Both the position numbers and the translations under genes were made by a program. Below, one piece after another: positions 18,047-26,997 of a stretch of 64,000 bases of DNA. The stretch covers positions 62,001 through 126,000 of the forward strand of contig NZ_AULO01000009.1 in the NCBI RefSeq assembly GCF_000422325.1. The letters are read 5' to 3'. Source of the DNA: Marinospirillum minutulum DSM 6287. Its GTDB lineage: Bacteria; Pseudomonadota; Gammaproteobacteria; Pseudomonadales; Halomonadaceae. A model generated the notes under the pieces. That model was not told where the DNA came from. It was given only the letters and a program-made list of their open reading frames with translations, and made no database searches. The stretch's first letter is position 1; the number at the start of each line of letters is the position of its first letter.

Positions 18047-18365
18047 TGAGCCTTGCTTGGCCCTTTAAACAACGAAGAGCCGGCCCGTCCCGGTTGATAT
18101 TTAAGTGTGGAAGCTTGCTTCCAAAATGCAGAACCACGGTTTCCGCTCTGCGGGCAAGATTCTAACCCTGTCGTTAATAAAACTCAAAAAATTAAATTTC
18201 ACCCTAACTTGAGTTATGAGCCGAATAGAGCTGTCTTTTGGCTCAGCTAATGAGCCGAATAGGGTTTTAATCGGCTCATGCTTTTATTTATGGATTAGCT
18301 TCCGAGCGGTGGGCGCAGCACTCGCTATAGACTAGCCAATTAAGCTTTTAAATTAGGAGAAGGTT
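18047..18365. other. Gene-free gap rich in inverted repeats
   Basis: 319 bases between the divergent PACE and DUF503 genes. No credible ORF was found. It contains GGAAGC-TT-GCTTCC near 18112-18125, and on the minus strand a nested hairpin with arms GCAGA/TCTGC around CGG-AAA-CCG near 18127-18150. It also has two tandem hairpins at 18217-18279 built from ATGAGCCGA and TCGGCTCAT arms. The right-hand end carries the AGGAGAAGG ribosome-binding site of the DUF503 gene. The gap must hold promoters for both flanking genes. Confidence 0.6.
18214..18280. repeat. Two tandem copies of an ATGAGCCGAATAG hairpin
   Basis: The 13-mer ATGAGCCGAATAG occurs at 18216-18228 and again at 18250-18262, a 34-base period. 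Each copy is followed by an inverted partner: GGCTCA at 18240-18245 and TCGGCTCAT at 18271-18279. Copy 1 therefore folds as TGAGCC/GGCTCA, and copy 2 as a 9-base-pair stem with a 12-base loop. There is no run of T after either stem, so simple termination is unlikely. Confidence 0.7.
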
Positions 18366-18647
18366 TTGCATCTAGGCATTTTAACTTTAAATTTTTCGTT
18401 ACCCGGTTGTGCTTCTTTAAAAGAAAAGCGGCAGCGTATGGGTGGTATGCATGAGCGTTTTGGGCGTAACCCTGCGGTGGCCGTTTGCGAAAGTGGTGAA
18501 CATGATTTACACGAATCGAGCGAATGGTCTTTTGTGGTGGTGGGCAATACTAAGCGGGATGTTGAATCTTTGTGTAGTCAAATAGAAGAGAAAATACAAA
18601 GCACTGTTGATGGGCGGGTGATTAAAGCAACCAGAGAATTTCTCTAG
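18366..18647 (+). CDS. DUF503 (YlxP-like) protein
   Basis: 93 residues, TTG start with AGGAGAAGG just upstream. The family signature LKEKRQRMGGMHERFGRN, preceded by the GILTLNFSLPGCASLKEKR strand-turn-helix, is clear, as is the ferredoxin-like strand order ending in DVESLCSQIEEKIQ. DUF503 proteins are small alpha/beta proteins. In Gram-positives they sit near infB and rbfA and have been suspected of a role in translation or DNA repair, but no function is established. Here it stands before the structured leader of the LRR-like gene. Confidence 0.85.
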   Translation: MHLGILTLNFSLPGCASLKEKRQRMGGMHERFGRNPAVAVCESGEHDLHESSEWSFVVVGNTKRDVESLCSQIEEKIQSTVDGRVIKATREFL

Positions 18648-18705
18648 TCTGCTACAGTAGCGACTTGGTTTGTCGCATCTACCCTGCATACTGGTGAAGA
18701 CTAGA
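18643..18705 (+). ncRNA. Structured 5' leader RNA candidate before the LRR-like gene
   Basis: Three nested helices can be read directly: TCTAGTCT (18643-18650) with AGACTAGA (18698-18705), CAGTA (18655-18659) with TACTG (18689-18693), and GCGAC (18660-18664) with GTCGC (18672-18676) closing a 7-base loop. An internal loop (GCTA/GTGA) separates the first two helices and a 12-base bulge lies on the right side. The structure ends 14 bases before the ATG at 18720, next to the ribosome-binding site GGGAG. No known riboswitch class is recognised. Confidence 0.5.
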
Positions 18706-18719
18706 CAGGGAGACTCACC

Positions 18720-20498
18720 ATGACGCAGCAGTTTGAAATTTCTAAAAAAGATTCTTTGGGTGGTTTACGCTTAGAAAACACTCAGCTTAGCCAGTGGCAA
18801 TGCCCTGATGCTTCAATCAAAAACCTCGATTTATGGAATGCCCCGCACCTTACTAAGCTAGACCTTAGCCTTTGTCTGCCGGGCATGCATTTAATGCTGG
18901 TTAACTGCCCAAAGATTACTGAAATTATTTTACCGGCTGGTGCGCCCTGCTATTTACACCTAGACAGCCCCACTTCCCCCAACTTAACTATTCAAGGCTC
19001 TATTGCCGCCTTTGATGCCTGCTGGCCTAGTCAGCAATTTCGTGTGGAAGCGCCGGTAGAAAAGCCGTGGCAGAATGCCAGCCTTGCTGAGGCAGATTCA
19101 CTCAATAGAGTCACCAAACAACAGGCTAGCGAGTTAGCTATTATTTATGGTCAGTCAGTCAAGGTGCAGCAGCCAATTAAATTGCCAGCGACTCGCCATT
19201 TGTTATGGTTGGATGCCAAACACTTAAGTCATCTTGAAGTGGTTGCGCCAACACAGTTAGAAAGGCTAGAGCTTTATAACGCTTTAAACCTACAAACAAT
19301 AACCACCAATCACTTAGTAGAAGCATTAGAGCTGCGTGCTTGCCACAATTTAAGCAGTGTTGAAGGGCAATTAAGTTACCTGCAAGTGAGTAATCATAAA
19401 GGCAAAGGTTCGTTAGTTATTCATCAAGCGGTGGATTTTTTATTATTGCAAAGAGCCGATATAACTGAACTGGTAGCCCAAGATATAAAACGCTTAGAAG
19501 TTAATTTTTGCCGCGGTTTAACCAAGGTAGTTCTGCCCACAATTTGTGATGTAAGTTGTGAAGGGCCGGTACCCTTGCCTTTAAGAAAAACAGCGCGGCT
19601 GTTTATTAATGAAGCCACGGTTAAAGAGTTGCTGAAGGAATACCAGCAAGGTAAAGCACAAGCCCTGGAAGATTTGCGGCCTTTAGTAGTGCAAATGGTT
19701 GAACCAGTGCAAGTGCCTAGGGCTTTAAAACTGTTGAATGATTTGCTGCAAGCTGGCGCTGACCCAGAATGGGTTTGGCAAACACGCCAAGAGCTATCGG
19801 CACGGCATTTACGTGGACGACGTAAAGCGAATCAACGCAACCTGCTTTTATCTGAGCAGCAGCTGCAATATGCACTTAAACAGTGGCGCTGGAATTTACC
19901 GACCGACCTTAACGAAAATGCTTGGCTAGATGATTGGCGTATTTGGGTGGCTTGCCTTAAGAACCCTAAAGCCCAAGCGTACGCCAAGGTAATGGCTAAG
20001 CGTTTAATAGAAGCAGAAATTCAAGCAAGAAAACCAGATGTACCCATGAGAGTTTATCTTTGGGTACGCCATTGGTTAAATGCGGGCGATTTACAATTAG
20101 TGCCCGTACAAAAAATGCTAGAAAAAATACTTAAAGCCTTGGTGAAAGAATACAAGGTTAACCACCTTAGAATGGTTGGTTTTGCCGAAGATACTCCCTT
20201 GCCTGTGCAGTTATTGAAGCAGCTTACTTTGCAACTAAAAGTGTTAACAGGCGATACCCAGCCATTGCGACAAGCTTTGTTTGACTATGAGTACCGAATG
20301 TTAGCAGTCAGTGATTTATTAGAAAGAATGCAAAGCTTAATCACTGAAGACCCGGCGGCTGCACGCCGCCATTTATTGCATATTGCCGCACAAAAGCCTG
20401 AGTTTTGGCGTGGACGAGGCAGCAAAGCTGAAATAGCCAGCCTACCAAGGCAAGCCAGAGCTATGGCAATTAGCATTGGTAGTTTACAACCGGCTTAA
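18720..20498 (+). CDS. Unrecognised protein with leucine-rich-repeat-like N-terminal half
   Basis: 592 residues, GGGAG eight bases before the ATG, no signal peptide or membrane segment. Residues 15-290 carry irregular repeats of the type L-x-L-x-x-C-x-x-L-x-x-(I/V)-x-L-P, for example LVNCPKITEIILP, LRACHNLSSVEG and VNFCRGLTKVVLP. They suggest a curved solenoid that binds a protein or nucleic acid. Residues 305-590 are helical and Arg/Trp-rich (LSARHLRGRRKANQR, QWRWNLPTDLNENAWLDDWRIW), with no catalytic motif I can name. The NERD-helicase gene follows after 55 bases in the same orientation. I do not recognise the family; cytoplasmic binding or sensing is inference. Confidence 0.75.
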   Translation: MTQQFEISKKDSLGGLRLENTQLSQWQCPDASIKNLDLWNAPHLTKLDLSLCLPGMHLMLVNCPKITEIILPAGAPCYLHLDSPTSPNLTIQGSIAAFDACWPSQQFRVEAPVEKPWQNASLAEADSLNRVTKQQASELAIIYGQSVKVQQPIKLPATRHLLWLDAKHLSHLEVVAPTQLERLELYNALNLQTITTNHLVEALELRACHNLSSVEGQLSYLQVSNHKGKGSLVIHQAVDFLLLQRADITELVAQDIKRLEVNFCRGLTKVVLPTICDVSCEGPVPLPLRKTARLFINEATVKELLKEYQQGKAQALEDLRPLVVQMVEPVQVPRALKLLNDLLQAGADPEWVWQTRQELSARHLRGRRKANQRNLLLSEQQLQYALKQWRWNLPTDLNENAWLDDWRIWVACLKNPKAQAYAKVMAKRLIEAEIQARKPDVPMRVYLWVRHWLNAGDLQLVPVQKMLEKILKALVKEYKVNHLRMVGFAEDTPLPVQLLKQLTLQLKVLTGDTQPLRQALFDYEYRMLAVSDLLERMQSLITEDPAAARRHLLHIAAQKPEFWRGRGSKAEIASLPRQARAMAISIGSLQPA

Positions 20499-20553
20499 TT
20501 CTATTAAAGTGGGCCTAATGAATTGACTCATAACTAATAATAAGGAGTGCCAA

Positions 20554-22209
20554 ATGGCGCAGGTCTACCCCCGCTTAAGTGAAACTGAACTAAACAGCTT
20601 GTCTTCAAAAGCTGAAGCGGCACTTTATCGCCAACTGCGCGACCTTGAATATCCGGGGCTAGAGGTTTATCACAGCCTAGCCACTCAAAATCGTGATGAG
20701 CGGGGCACTTGGATAGGTGAAATCGACTTTTTACTTTTTCATCCACAAGAAGGCATTCAGCTATGGGAAGTAAAAGGCGGTGGTATTCGTGTTGATGGTC
20801 AAGGCCGCTGGTTTTCACAAGGTAGGCAGGGTGAATTTCCACTAACCACAACGCCTTTAGCGCAACTACAAAAAACCACTAGCAGTGTCTTAAAAGGGCT
20901 AGAAAGGGCGCTCGGCCAGTCAATTCGTTTACCTATCGCACCGGTGTTAGTTTTTCCAGACACTTCAACTTGGCAAGGTGGTTTTCCAGATTTAGCTTTA
21001 AATGATGACCATCTATTATTGCGTAATCAATGTTTCCCGCTCACTGTAAAAACAATTAGTCGCTGTTTTAAAAACGCACCTTTTTCAGGGCCTAGGGCAA
21101 GCAACGATTTACCTTTAAGCAGTGTAAATGCCAATTTAATTCGTACCCGTTTATTGCGCCCGCTTTGCGCTTTAATTAGTACAGCTAGCGACCAAGCCGA
21201 TGCAGTGGAAGCAGAGCTATTTAGGCTAAGCAACGAGCAGCAGTGGGTGTTACGCTTATTAGAAAATATTCCACGTATGGCTATATTTGGTGGCGCTGGT
21301 ACGGGCAAAAGTATTTTAGCGCGCTTGCGTGTTCAACAATTAGCTGAAGAAGACAAAAAGGTATTATTTTTGTGTTTTAACAATGCCTTAGCCGATGAAC
21401 ACCGCAAACAGCTAGCAGGTTCTACTAACTTAGAAAATATCGAAATAGCTACTTTTCATCAGCTGTGTGCTAGTCGTGCTGAAGCCGCAGGTTTGGCTTT
21501 TCAACCCAATAAAGCTGAAGATATTGTCGGTTTTTATAACGAAACGGCACCTAATCTTTTATTAGAAGCTTTAGAAAAAAACCCTGAAAGCTGGGATGCG
21601 TTAGTCGTTGATGAAGCGCAAGATTATTTATCTGACTGGTGGTTAATTTTAAATGAAATGTTGGCAGAAAAAGCTAACGTCACTTTAGTGGCCGACCCGC
21701 AACAAGATTTATATATGCGTGGATTTACTTTACCTACCGATATTTTTTCAGACATGGTTCCTTACCCTTTTGTGCTGCATCAAAATTACCGCAATGCCCA
21801 CGAGATAGCGACTTGGTTAAAAGAAAATCATGTTTATGCAGCCGATCCTAACGACCAACTGCCTAGTAGTAATCGACCTGTTGAAGTGTTTACTTGGAAA
21901 GATGACAAACAACAGTTAGAAAAATTAACAGAACAACTTAATAAGCTAGAAGAGGAAGGCTTTAAACCTAAAGACTTGCTACTGCTTACACCGCACAGCC
22001 TACCTAACAGCCCTGCAATGCAAGGCTTATTAGCAGAAAAGCCAGAATACAAAGTTTCTTGTTATAACGTGGCTGCCGCCAAAGGTTTAGAGGCTAGAGG
22101 TGTTCTACTGCTAGATTTAGGTACCAATGAATGGACTAGCAAGCCAGCGATGGAATATGTGGGTGCTTCACGTGCGAAAGTATTTTTGAAACTTTTTAAA
22201 AAAGCTTAA
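20554..22209 (+). CDS. NERD nuclease-UvrD-like helicase fusion
   Basis: 551 residues, AAGGAG seven bases before the ATG. Residues 15-130 are a NERD domain with a PD-(D/E)xK-like core: Glu21, GEID with Glu56/Asp58, and WEVKGG with Glu72/Lys74. An SF1 helicase follows, with Walker A FGGAGTGKS (Lys252), VVDEAQDY (Asp353-Glu354), ADPQQDLYMRG, HQNYRN, AAKGLEARG and YVGASRAK. Both catalytic parts look intact. Nuclease-helicase fusions act in DNA repair and in several antiphage systems. This one has no methylase or other known defence partner next to it, only the LRR-like gene upstream. Function beyond DNA processing is inference. Confidence 0.85.
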   Translation: MAQVYPRLSETELNSLSSKAEAALYRQLRDLEYPGLEVYHSLATQNRDERGTWIGEIDFLLFHPQEGIQLWEVKGGGIRVDGQGRWFSQGRQGEFPLTTTPLAQLQKTTSSVLKGLERALGQSIRLPIAPVLVFPDTSTWQGGFPDLALNDDHLLLRNQCFPLTVKTISRCFKNAPFSGPRASNDLPLSSVNANLIRTRLLRPLCALISTASDQADAVEAELFRLSNEQQWVLRLLENIPRMAIFGGAGTGKSILARLRVQQLAEEDKKVLFLCFNNALADEHRKQLAGSTNLENIEIATFHQLCASRAEAAGLAFQPNKAEDIVGFYNETAPNLLLEALEKNPESWDALVVDEAQDYLSDWWLILNEMLAEKANVTLVADPQQDLYMRGFTLPTDIFSDMVPYPFVLHQNYRNAHEIATWLKENHVYAADPNDQLPSSNRPVEVFTWKDDKQQLEKLTEQLNKLEEEGFKPKDLLLLTPHSLPNSPAMQGLLAEKPEYKVSCYNVAAAKGLEARGVLLLDLGTNEWTSKPAMEYVGASRAKVFLKLFKKA

Positions 22210-22260
22210 TCTTTTAATCTTGCTCGATTTGTTGGCTTCTAGCTAAGACTCAGAACTACC

Positions 22261-22313
22261 AACTTGTAAGTGTACTTTGCCTGCTTGTAATGCAAGACAG
22301 CAAGTTGGGCAAA
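22261..22313 (+). promoter_or_regulatory. Mutually exclusive stem candidates in the yeeN leader
   Basis: AACTTG (22261-22266) can pair with CAAGTT (22301-22306), while TTTGCC (22276-22281) can pair with GGCAAA (22308-22313), and CTTG with CAAG lie inside. The first two pairings interlock, so they would form either a pseudoknot or alternative folds. The region ends about 55 bases before the yeeN start. It may simply be chance in a 160-base gap. Confidence 0.3.
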
Positions 22314-22369
22314 GGCTACAATTAAATGGTTTTTTCCTCCAATTCACTAACTACTAGAAGTCATTTCCT

Positions 22370-23089
22370 ATGGGTCGCGCATTCCAAAATCGTAAAGTTT
22401 CAATGGCCAAAACGGCTGCTGCTAAAACCAAAGTTTATTCACGCTATGGTCGTGAAGTGTATATGGCTGCTAAAAATGGTGGGACTGATCCTTCTGCCAA
22501 CCTTACTTTACGTAGCTTAATTGACCGAGCAAAAAAAGACCAAGTGCCATCTCACGTGCTAGAAAAAGCCATAGAAAAAGCCAAGGGCGGTGCAGGTGAA
22601 GATTTTCAGCCTTCACTTTATGAAGGTATAGGTCCTGGTGGCTGCCTGGTGCTTATTAGTGCGTTAACCGACAATGCTAACCGTACTTTTGGTGATATTC
22701 GTGGCATTTTTACCAAGTGCAAAGCTAAGTTAGGTAGTCAGGGTTCGGTTTCTTACTTGTTTGATCATCGCGCTATGTTTGTATTTGCTGGTGAAGATGA
22801 AGAAGTAGCATTAGAAGCGCTGATGTTAGCCGATGTCGATGTTTCAGATATTGACTGTGAAGATGGCATGATAACGGTGCTGGTGCCACCAACTGAATAC
22901 TTCAAAACTAAAACAGCCTTGATAGAAATGAATGCAGGAATAGACTTTGAAGTTGAAGAAATCACCTACCTACCACAAACAGATCACCCTATAGAAGGTG
23001 ATGATATTGCTAGTTTTGAACGTTTTGTTGGTTTACTAAACGACCTAGAAGACGTTGCACAAATTTATCACAACGGCATGTTTGAATAG
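22370..23089 (+). CDS. yeeN: YebC/PmpR-family protein YeeN
   Basis: 239 residues, matching E. coli YeeN (238). It begins MGRAFQNRKVSMAKTAAAKT, diagnostic of the YeeN branch, and continues with YSRYGREVYMAAKNGG, LIDRAKKDQVPSHVLEKAI, EGIGPGGCLVLISALTDN and the acidic C-terminal domain. YebC/TACO1-family proteins bind the ribosome and help translation of difficult stretches such as polyproline; some were earlier described as transcription regulators. No operon partner: the upstream helicase ends 160 bases away and the downstream gene is convergent. Confidence 0.93.
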   Translation: MGRAFQNRKVSMAKTAAAKTKVYSRYGREVYMAAKNGGTDPSANLTLRSLIDRAKKDQVPSHVLEKAIEKAKGGAGEDFQPSLYEGIGPGGCLVLISALTDNANRTFGDIRGIFTKCKAKLGSQGSVSYLFDHRAMFVFAGEDEEVALEALMLADVDVSDIDCEDGMITVLVPPTEYFKTKTALIEMNAGIDFEVEEITYLPQTDHPIEGDDIASFERFVGLLNDLEDVAQIYHNGMFE

Positions 23090-23108
23090 ACAACTGTAAC
23101 TACACCTG

Positions 23109-23152
23109 GACAAATGCTAATGTGAAAGATTATCATTTGTCTGCCGTTTTTT
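23109..23152 (+). terminator. Probable intrinsic terminator after yeeN
   Basis: GACAAATG (23109-23116) and CATTTGTC (23134-23141) form an 8-base-pair stem with a 17-base loop, followed after 5 bases by a run of seven T. The stem is AT-rich and the loop large, so strength is uncertain. The T run lies within the last codons of the convergent methyltransferase gene. Confidence 0.5.
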
Positions 23153-23834
23153 TAAGCAAAATCACATCGCTACCTAAATAAACCTGCTCTAACTGCCAGT
23201 GCTTTGCTAGCCATTTAAAACAGGCTTCGCTAAAAAAGCTGATGTGGGTGGGGTCTGCTAGGTAGCGCCAATTTTGAAAGGCGGCTAGGTCTCTAGGGCG
23301 TTGGGTCATTATGCCTAAAATGCCTTCCGGCTTAAGGCAGCTCACTAGTTGGTTCATCACGTCTGCTGGCTGGGCTAGGTGCTCAAATACTTCAGTGCTT
23401 ACTATAAAGTCGTATTTTTGCTCAAGTAATTCTGGGTGATTTGCAAAATAAAGGTCGTAATTTGCACAACTAACCCCAACTTCTGCAAACATTAACGATA
23501 GCGTTGGCCCGGGGCCACACCCAAAGTCGAGTCCAGTTATTTTATCTTGAGATTTGTTTAATAGAACAAGTTGCTGCAACATTGGCTGTTTTATGCGGTC
23601 TAAAAATTTTCGATAGCCAAGGTCGTTGGGGTTATTTTCATGTTGCTGGTAAATAGCTATCTCTGCAGGTTTATCCCAATGAAAAGCAGGCGGCACAAAA
23701 ATTAAGTCACACACTTTGCAGCGATGGTATTCACGCCCTAGTAAGGGCTTATGGGTTTGTATGTGCCATAACTCGGTTGAGTTTGAATGGCATAAAGGGC
23801 AAGAAAACACTAAGTACGACAACACAAAAAGCAT
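23133..23834 (-). CDS. Class I SAM-dependent methyltransferase with zinc-ribbon N-terminus
   Basis: 233 residues. CPLC near residues 12-15 and CKVC about 25 residues later form a Cys4 zinc ribbon. The Rossmann SAM-binding motif GLDFGCGPGPTLSLM is near residue 100, and STEVFEHLAQPADVMNQL, GILGIMTQRP and DPTHISFFSE follow. This matches small type-12 methyltransferases found singly in gammaproteobacteria. The substrate is unknown; the zinc ribbon and the THISFFSE segment are shared with methyltransferases that modify sugars or small metabolites. The gene is convergent with yeeN and divergent from macA. Confidence 0.85.
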   Translation of the reverse strand: MLFVLSYLVFSCPLCHSNSTELWHIQTHKPLLGREYHRCKVCDLIFVPPAFHWDKPAEIAIYQQHENNPNDLGYRKFLDRIKQPMLQQLVLLNKSQDKITGLDFGCGPGPTLSLMFAEVGVSCANYDLYFANHPELLEQKYDFIVSTEVFEHLAQPADVMNQLVSCLKPEGILGIMTQRPRDLAAFQNWRYLADPTHISFFSEACFKWLAKHWQLEQVYLGSDVILLKKTADK

Positions 23835-23897
23835 CCTAAAGTAAACTTGGCTTAGAGTTTACAGGATTATGCAGTTAGTTAAGGAAATTCCAGCATT

Positions 23898-25043
23898 ATG
23901 GCGCTTTCTAAAAAGAAGAAATGGGCAGTTTTTAGTTTGGTTTTATTGCTGCTAGTTGCAGCGGTGGGTGCTTGGTGGTTTTTTAGTAGTAGTGAAAGCG
24001 AACAGCGTTTGCCAACCGCCAAGGTGACACGGGGTAATTTACAAGAAAGAGTAACCGCCACCGGCACGCTTAACCCTAAAAATTACGTGGATGTGGGCGC
24101 ACAAATCTCCGGCCAGTTGGTTCACCTGCATGTAGAAGTGGGCAGTGAAGTAGAAGCTGGTCAGCTTTTGGCAGAAATAGATGCCCGTGTTTTAGAGGCT
24201 AATGTAGCGGCCAGTCGTGCCCAGTTACGTGCGCAAGCAGCACAATTAAGAGACCGTAAAGCGCAGTTAAAATTAGCGGGTCAGCATTTTGAACGTCAAA
24301 AAATGCTACGTAAAGATGAAGCCGTCACCGAAGAAACTGTGCAGCAGGCCGAAGCGAGTTTTATTTCTTCTCAAGCCCAAGTTGAGCAGCTAGAAGCACA
24401 AATTGAACAGAATCAATCTTCATTAGCTGCCGATGAAGCCAACCTAGAGTACGCTCGTATTCTTGCCCCCATTAGTGGCACGGTGGTTTCTATTAATGCA
24501 CGCCAAGGACAAACGCTGAATGCGAATCAGCAAGCACCGTTAATTTTGCAAATTGCTGACTTGTCTAAAATGCGGGTAGAAACCCAAGTCTCTGAAGCGG
24601 ATATCAGCCGTTTAACTATCGGAATGCCGGTTTATTTTACAACGCTTGGCAGCCAAGGTGACCGCTGGCAGGGCAACTTGCTGCGGATAGAACCTACGCC
24701 TGTGGTTGAAAATAATGTGGTGCTTTATAACGCGCCCTTTGATGTAGAAAACCCTAAGGGTAAGTTATTACCGCAAATGACTGCGCAGGTATTTTTTATT
24801 GTGGCAGAAGCTAAAAATGCGTTGCTAGTGCCTACGGCAGCCTTGCAGCGAGAGGGTAAAAATTACCAAGCCACGATTTTGCACCCAGATGGCCGCCAAG
24901 AAGTTCGCCAAATAAAGGTGGGGGTGAATGACCGAATTCAAGCAGAAGTGTTAGAAGGTTTAAACGAAGGTGAAGCACTTTTACTGCAAACTGGTGCAGT
25001 AGCTAAGCCGGGCGCTAACCGTATGCCGGGAATGATTCGTTAA
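23898..25043 (+). CDS. macA: MacA-type periplasmic adaptor of a tripartite efflux pump
   Basis: 381 residues. One N-terminal membrane segment (about residues 9-29, [21 protein letters not shown]) precedes a barrel-sandwich/lipoyl domain ([23 protein letters not shown]), a coiled-coil hairpin (about 95-175) and a beta-barrel domain. The hairpin-lipoyl junction [22 protein letters not shown] is typical of MacA/HlyD adaptors. It links MacB in the inner membrane with an outer-membrane channel and stimulates the ATPase. The stop codon shares one base with the macB start (TAATG). First gene of a three-gene macAB-OMF operon. Confidence 0.93.
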   Translation: MALSKKKKWAVFSLVLLLLVAAVGAWWFFSSSESEQRLPTAKVTRGNLQERVTATGTLNPKNYVDVGAQISGQLVHLHVEVGSEVEAGQLLAEIDARVLEANVAASRAQLRAQAAQLRDRKAQLKLAGQHFERQKMLRKDEAVTEETVQQAEASFISSQAQVEQLEAQIEQNQSSLAADEANLEYARILAPISGTVVSINARQGQTLNANQQAPLILQIADLSKMRVETQVSEADISRLTIGMPVYFTTLGSQGDRWQGNLLRIEPTPVVENNVVLYNAPFDVENPKGKLLPQMTAQVFFIVAEAKNALLVPTAALQREGKNYQATILHPDGRQEVRQIKVGVNDRIQAEVLEGLNEGEALLLQTGAVAKPGANRMPGMIR

Positions 25044-26995
25044 TGGATAAGCAGGATAAGCAAAGAACGCCTTTAATTCGGCTAGAAAAAATCACTCGTA
25101 GTTTTAGCAATGGCGACCAAACCCTGCAAGTGCTTAAAGGGATTGATTTAACCATTAGTGAAGGCGAGTTTGTTGCCATTATAGGTAGTTCGGGTTCAGG
25201 CAAAACCACGCTAATGAATTTGCTGGGTTGTTTAGATAGACCCACTTCAGGCGAATATTGGTTTCGTGGTCAAGCCGTTAGCCAGCTAACAAAAGATGAA
25301 CTGGCTCACCTGCGCCGTGATGCGTTTGGTTTTGTCTTCCAAAGTTATAACCTGCTCCCGGGCACACCAGCGGTTAATAATGTGGAATTACCGGCTATTT
25401 ATGCTGGGCAGCCACCAGCTAAACGCCGAGAAAGAGCCTTGGAATTATTAGACCGCTTAGGATTAAGTGATAGAACAGGGCATTTGCCGGGGCAATTATC
25501 GGGCGGCCAACAGCAGCGAGTTTCCATTGCTCGTGCCTTAATGAATGGTGGGCAAATTATTTTAGCCGATGAACCCACGGGCGCTTTAGATACTAAGAGC
25601 GGCGTGGAAGTGATGCAGCTTTTAAAAGAGCTGTCGGCACAAGGCCATACCCTATTACTAATTACCCACGACCCTGAAGTAGCCGCCCATGCCGACCGTA
25701 TTATTGAAATACGTGATGGTGAAATTATCAGCGATAAAAAATCGGCTAATACGCCTTCACCCAAAGCTCGTCTGCCTTTACCCACACCTGCCAAAGAACA
25801 GCCGCTACTGGATATTTGGGAATCGACCAAAGCGGCTTTTACAGCGCTGCACCGTAACCTGTTTCGTACCCTATTAACCTTGCTAGGTATTGTGATTGGT
25901 GTGGCATCGGTGATTGCCATGTTGGCAATAGGTGATGGTGCTAAAAAAGAAATTGTGGACCAAATTAGCTCCTTAGGTAGCAACTTATTATTAGTTCGCC
26001 CTGGCGCACCTAACCAGCGTGGGCGCTGGAGTATAGCCACCCTAGTGCCTGAAGATGTCGAAGCCATTAACTTGGAAGTGCCTAATTTAATTGCCGCCAT
26101 TCCAGAGCTAACCGGTAACCAAACGATTCGCTACGGTAACCGGGATAAAAGCACCAGCATGAATGCCACTTCGACCCACTTCCCTTTAGTTAGGCAATGG
26201 CCGGTTGCTGAAGGCACCTTTTTTAGTGAAGAAGACGAAGCGCTTTATGCCACGGTTGCTGTATTAGGTAAAACCGTAGCCAAAGATTTATTCGGCAAGC
26301 AATCACCCTTGGGTGAATATGTGATGGCTGGTGGCACGCTTTTGCAAGTTATCGGTGTGATGAGCGAGCGGGGTGCTTCGCCTATGGGGCAAGACCAAGA
26401 CGATGTGGTGCTCTTGCCTTATAGCACCGGCAGCTTGCGTATTTTTGGGCAGCGGTTTTTGCGTAATGTAACGGTAGCAGTCGACGATGTAAGCCAGATG
26501 GATGCGACCCAAGATAGAATTTTTGAATTAATGCTAGCAAGGCATGGAACGGAAGATTTCCAGATTCGTAATATGGCTTCGTTAATTGATAGCGTAACGG
26601 CAACTCAAGATACCTTTACGCTTTTATTGGGTTCGGTAGCGGCCATTTCGTTATTGGTTGGCGGTGTGGGCGTGATGAATATTATGCTGGTTTCAGTAAA
26701 TGAGCGTACCCGAGAAATTGGTATACGTTTGGCGACAGGTGCACGCACCCGCAATATTTTGCAACAGTTCTTAATTGAAGCCTTAACCATTTCTGCTTTT
26801 GGCGGTGTTATTGGTGTGGTATTAGGTTTAGGTACGGCTTGGCTAGTGGGCTATTTAGGCACCACGGTTTATTTTTCTGTTTTCCCTGTGGTACTGGCGT
26901 TTACTTGTGCTTTTGCCACGGGGCTTATTTTTGGATTTTTACCGGCACGCAAAGCGGCGCATTTAGATCCTGTTAAAGCTTTGTCTTCGGAGTAG
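25043..26995 (+). CDS. macB: MacB-type ABC transporter, ATPase-permease fusion
   Basis: 650 residues (E. coli MacB 648). The N-terminal ABC ATPase has Walker [11 protein letters not shown], the signature [15 protein letters not shown], Walker [12 protein letters not shown] and a switch His in LLITHDPE. After a linker come one membrane helix near residue 275, a periplasmic MacB_PCD domain and the C-terminal FtsX domain of three helices (from [22 protein letters not shown] to the end). MacB is a mechanotransmitter that drives export of macrolides, enterotoxin or siderophore-like peptides from the periplasm. Only one base is shared with macA and two bases separate it from the outer-membrane gene. 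Confidence 0.95.
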   Translation: MDKQDKQRTPLIRLEKITRSFSNGDQTLQVLKGIDLTISEGEFVAIIGSSGSGKTTLMNLLGCLDRPTSGEYWFRGQAVSQLTKDELAHLRRDAFGFVFQSYNLLPGTPAVNNVELPAIYAGQPPAKRRERALELLDRLGLSDRTGHLPGQLSGGQQQRVSIARALMNGGQIILADEPTGALDTKSGVEVMQLLKELSAQGHTLLLITHDPEVAAHADRIIEIRDGEIISDKKSANTPSPKARLPLPTPAKEQPLLDIWESTKAAFTALHRNLFRTLLTLLGIVIGVASVIAMLAIGDGAKKEIVDQISSLGSNLLLVRPGAPNQRGRWSIATLVPEDVEAINLEVPNLIAAIPELTGNQTIRYGNRDKSTSMNATSTHFPLVRQWPVAEGTFFSEEDEALYATVAVLGKTVAKDLFGKQSPLGEYVMAGGTLLQVIGVMSERGASPMGQDQDDVVLLPYSTGSLRIFGQRFLRNVTVAVDDVSQMDATQDRIFELMLARHGTEDFQIRNMASLIDSVTATQDTFTLLLGSVAAISLLVGGVGVMNIMLVSVNERTREIGIRLATGARTRNILQQFLIEALTISAFGGVIGVVLGLGTAWLVGYLGTTVYFSVFPVVLAFTCAFATGLIFGFLPARKAAHLDPVKALSSE

Positions 26996-26997
26996 TA

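Noticed and set aside
17937-18137. Short minus-strand frame at the 5' end of the PACE gene
   Set aside because: It overlaps the PACE start in another frame and shows no domain or good ribosome-binding site.
18214-18280. Guanidine-II-like two-hairpin riboswitch
   Set aside because: Two tandem hairpins are present but the loops lack ACGR, and the stems do not match that class.
18643-18705. Retron msr-msd or integron attC site
   Set aside because: There is no reverse transcriptase or integrase nearby, and the attC core sequences are absent.
25399-26100. A 233-codon open frame on the minus strand inside macB
   Set aside because: It is antisense to the conserved ABC ATPase, with a biased composition and no upstream signals.
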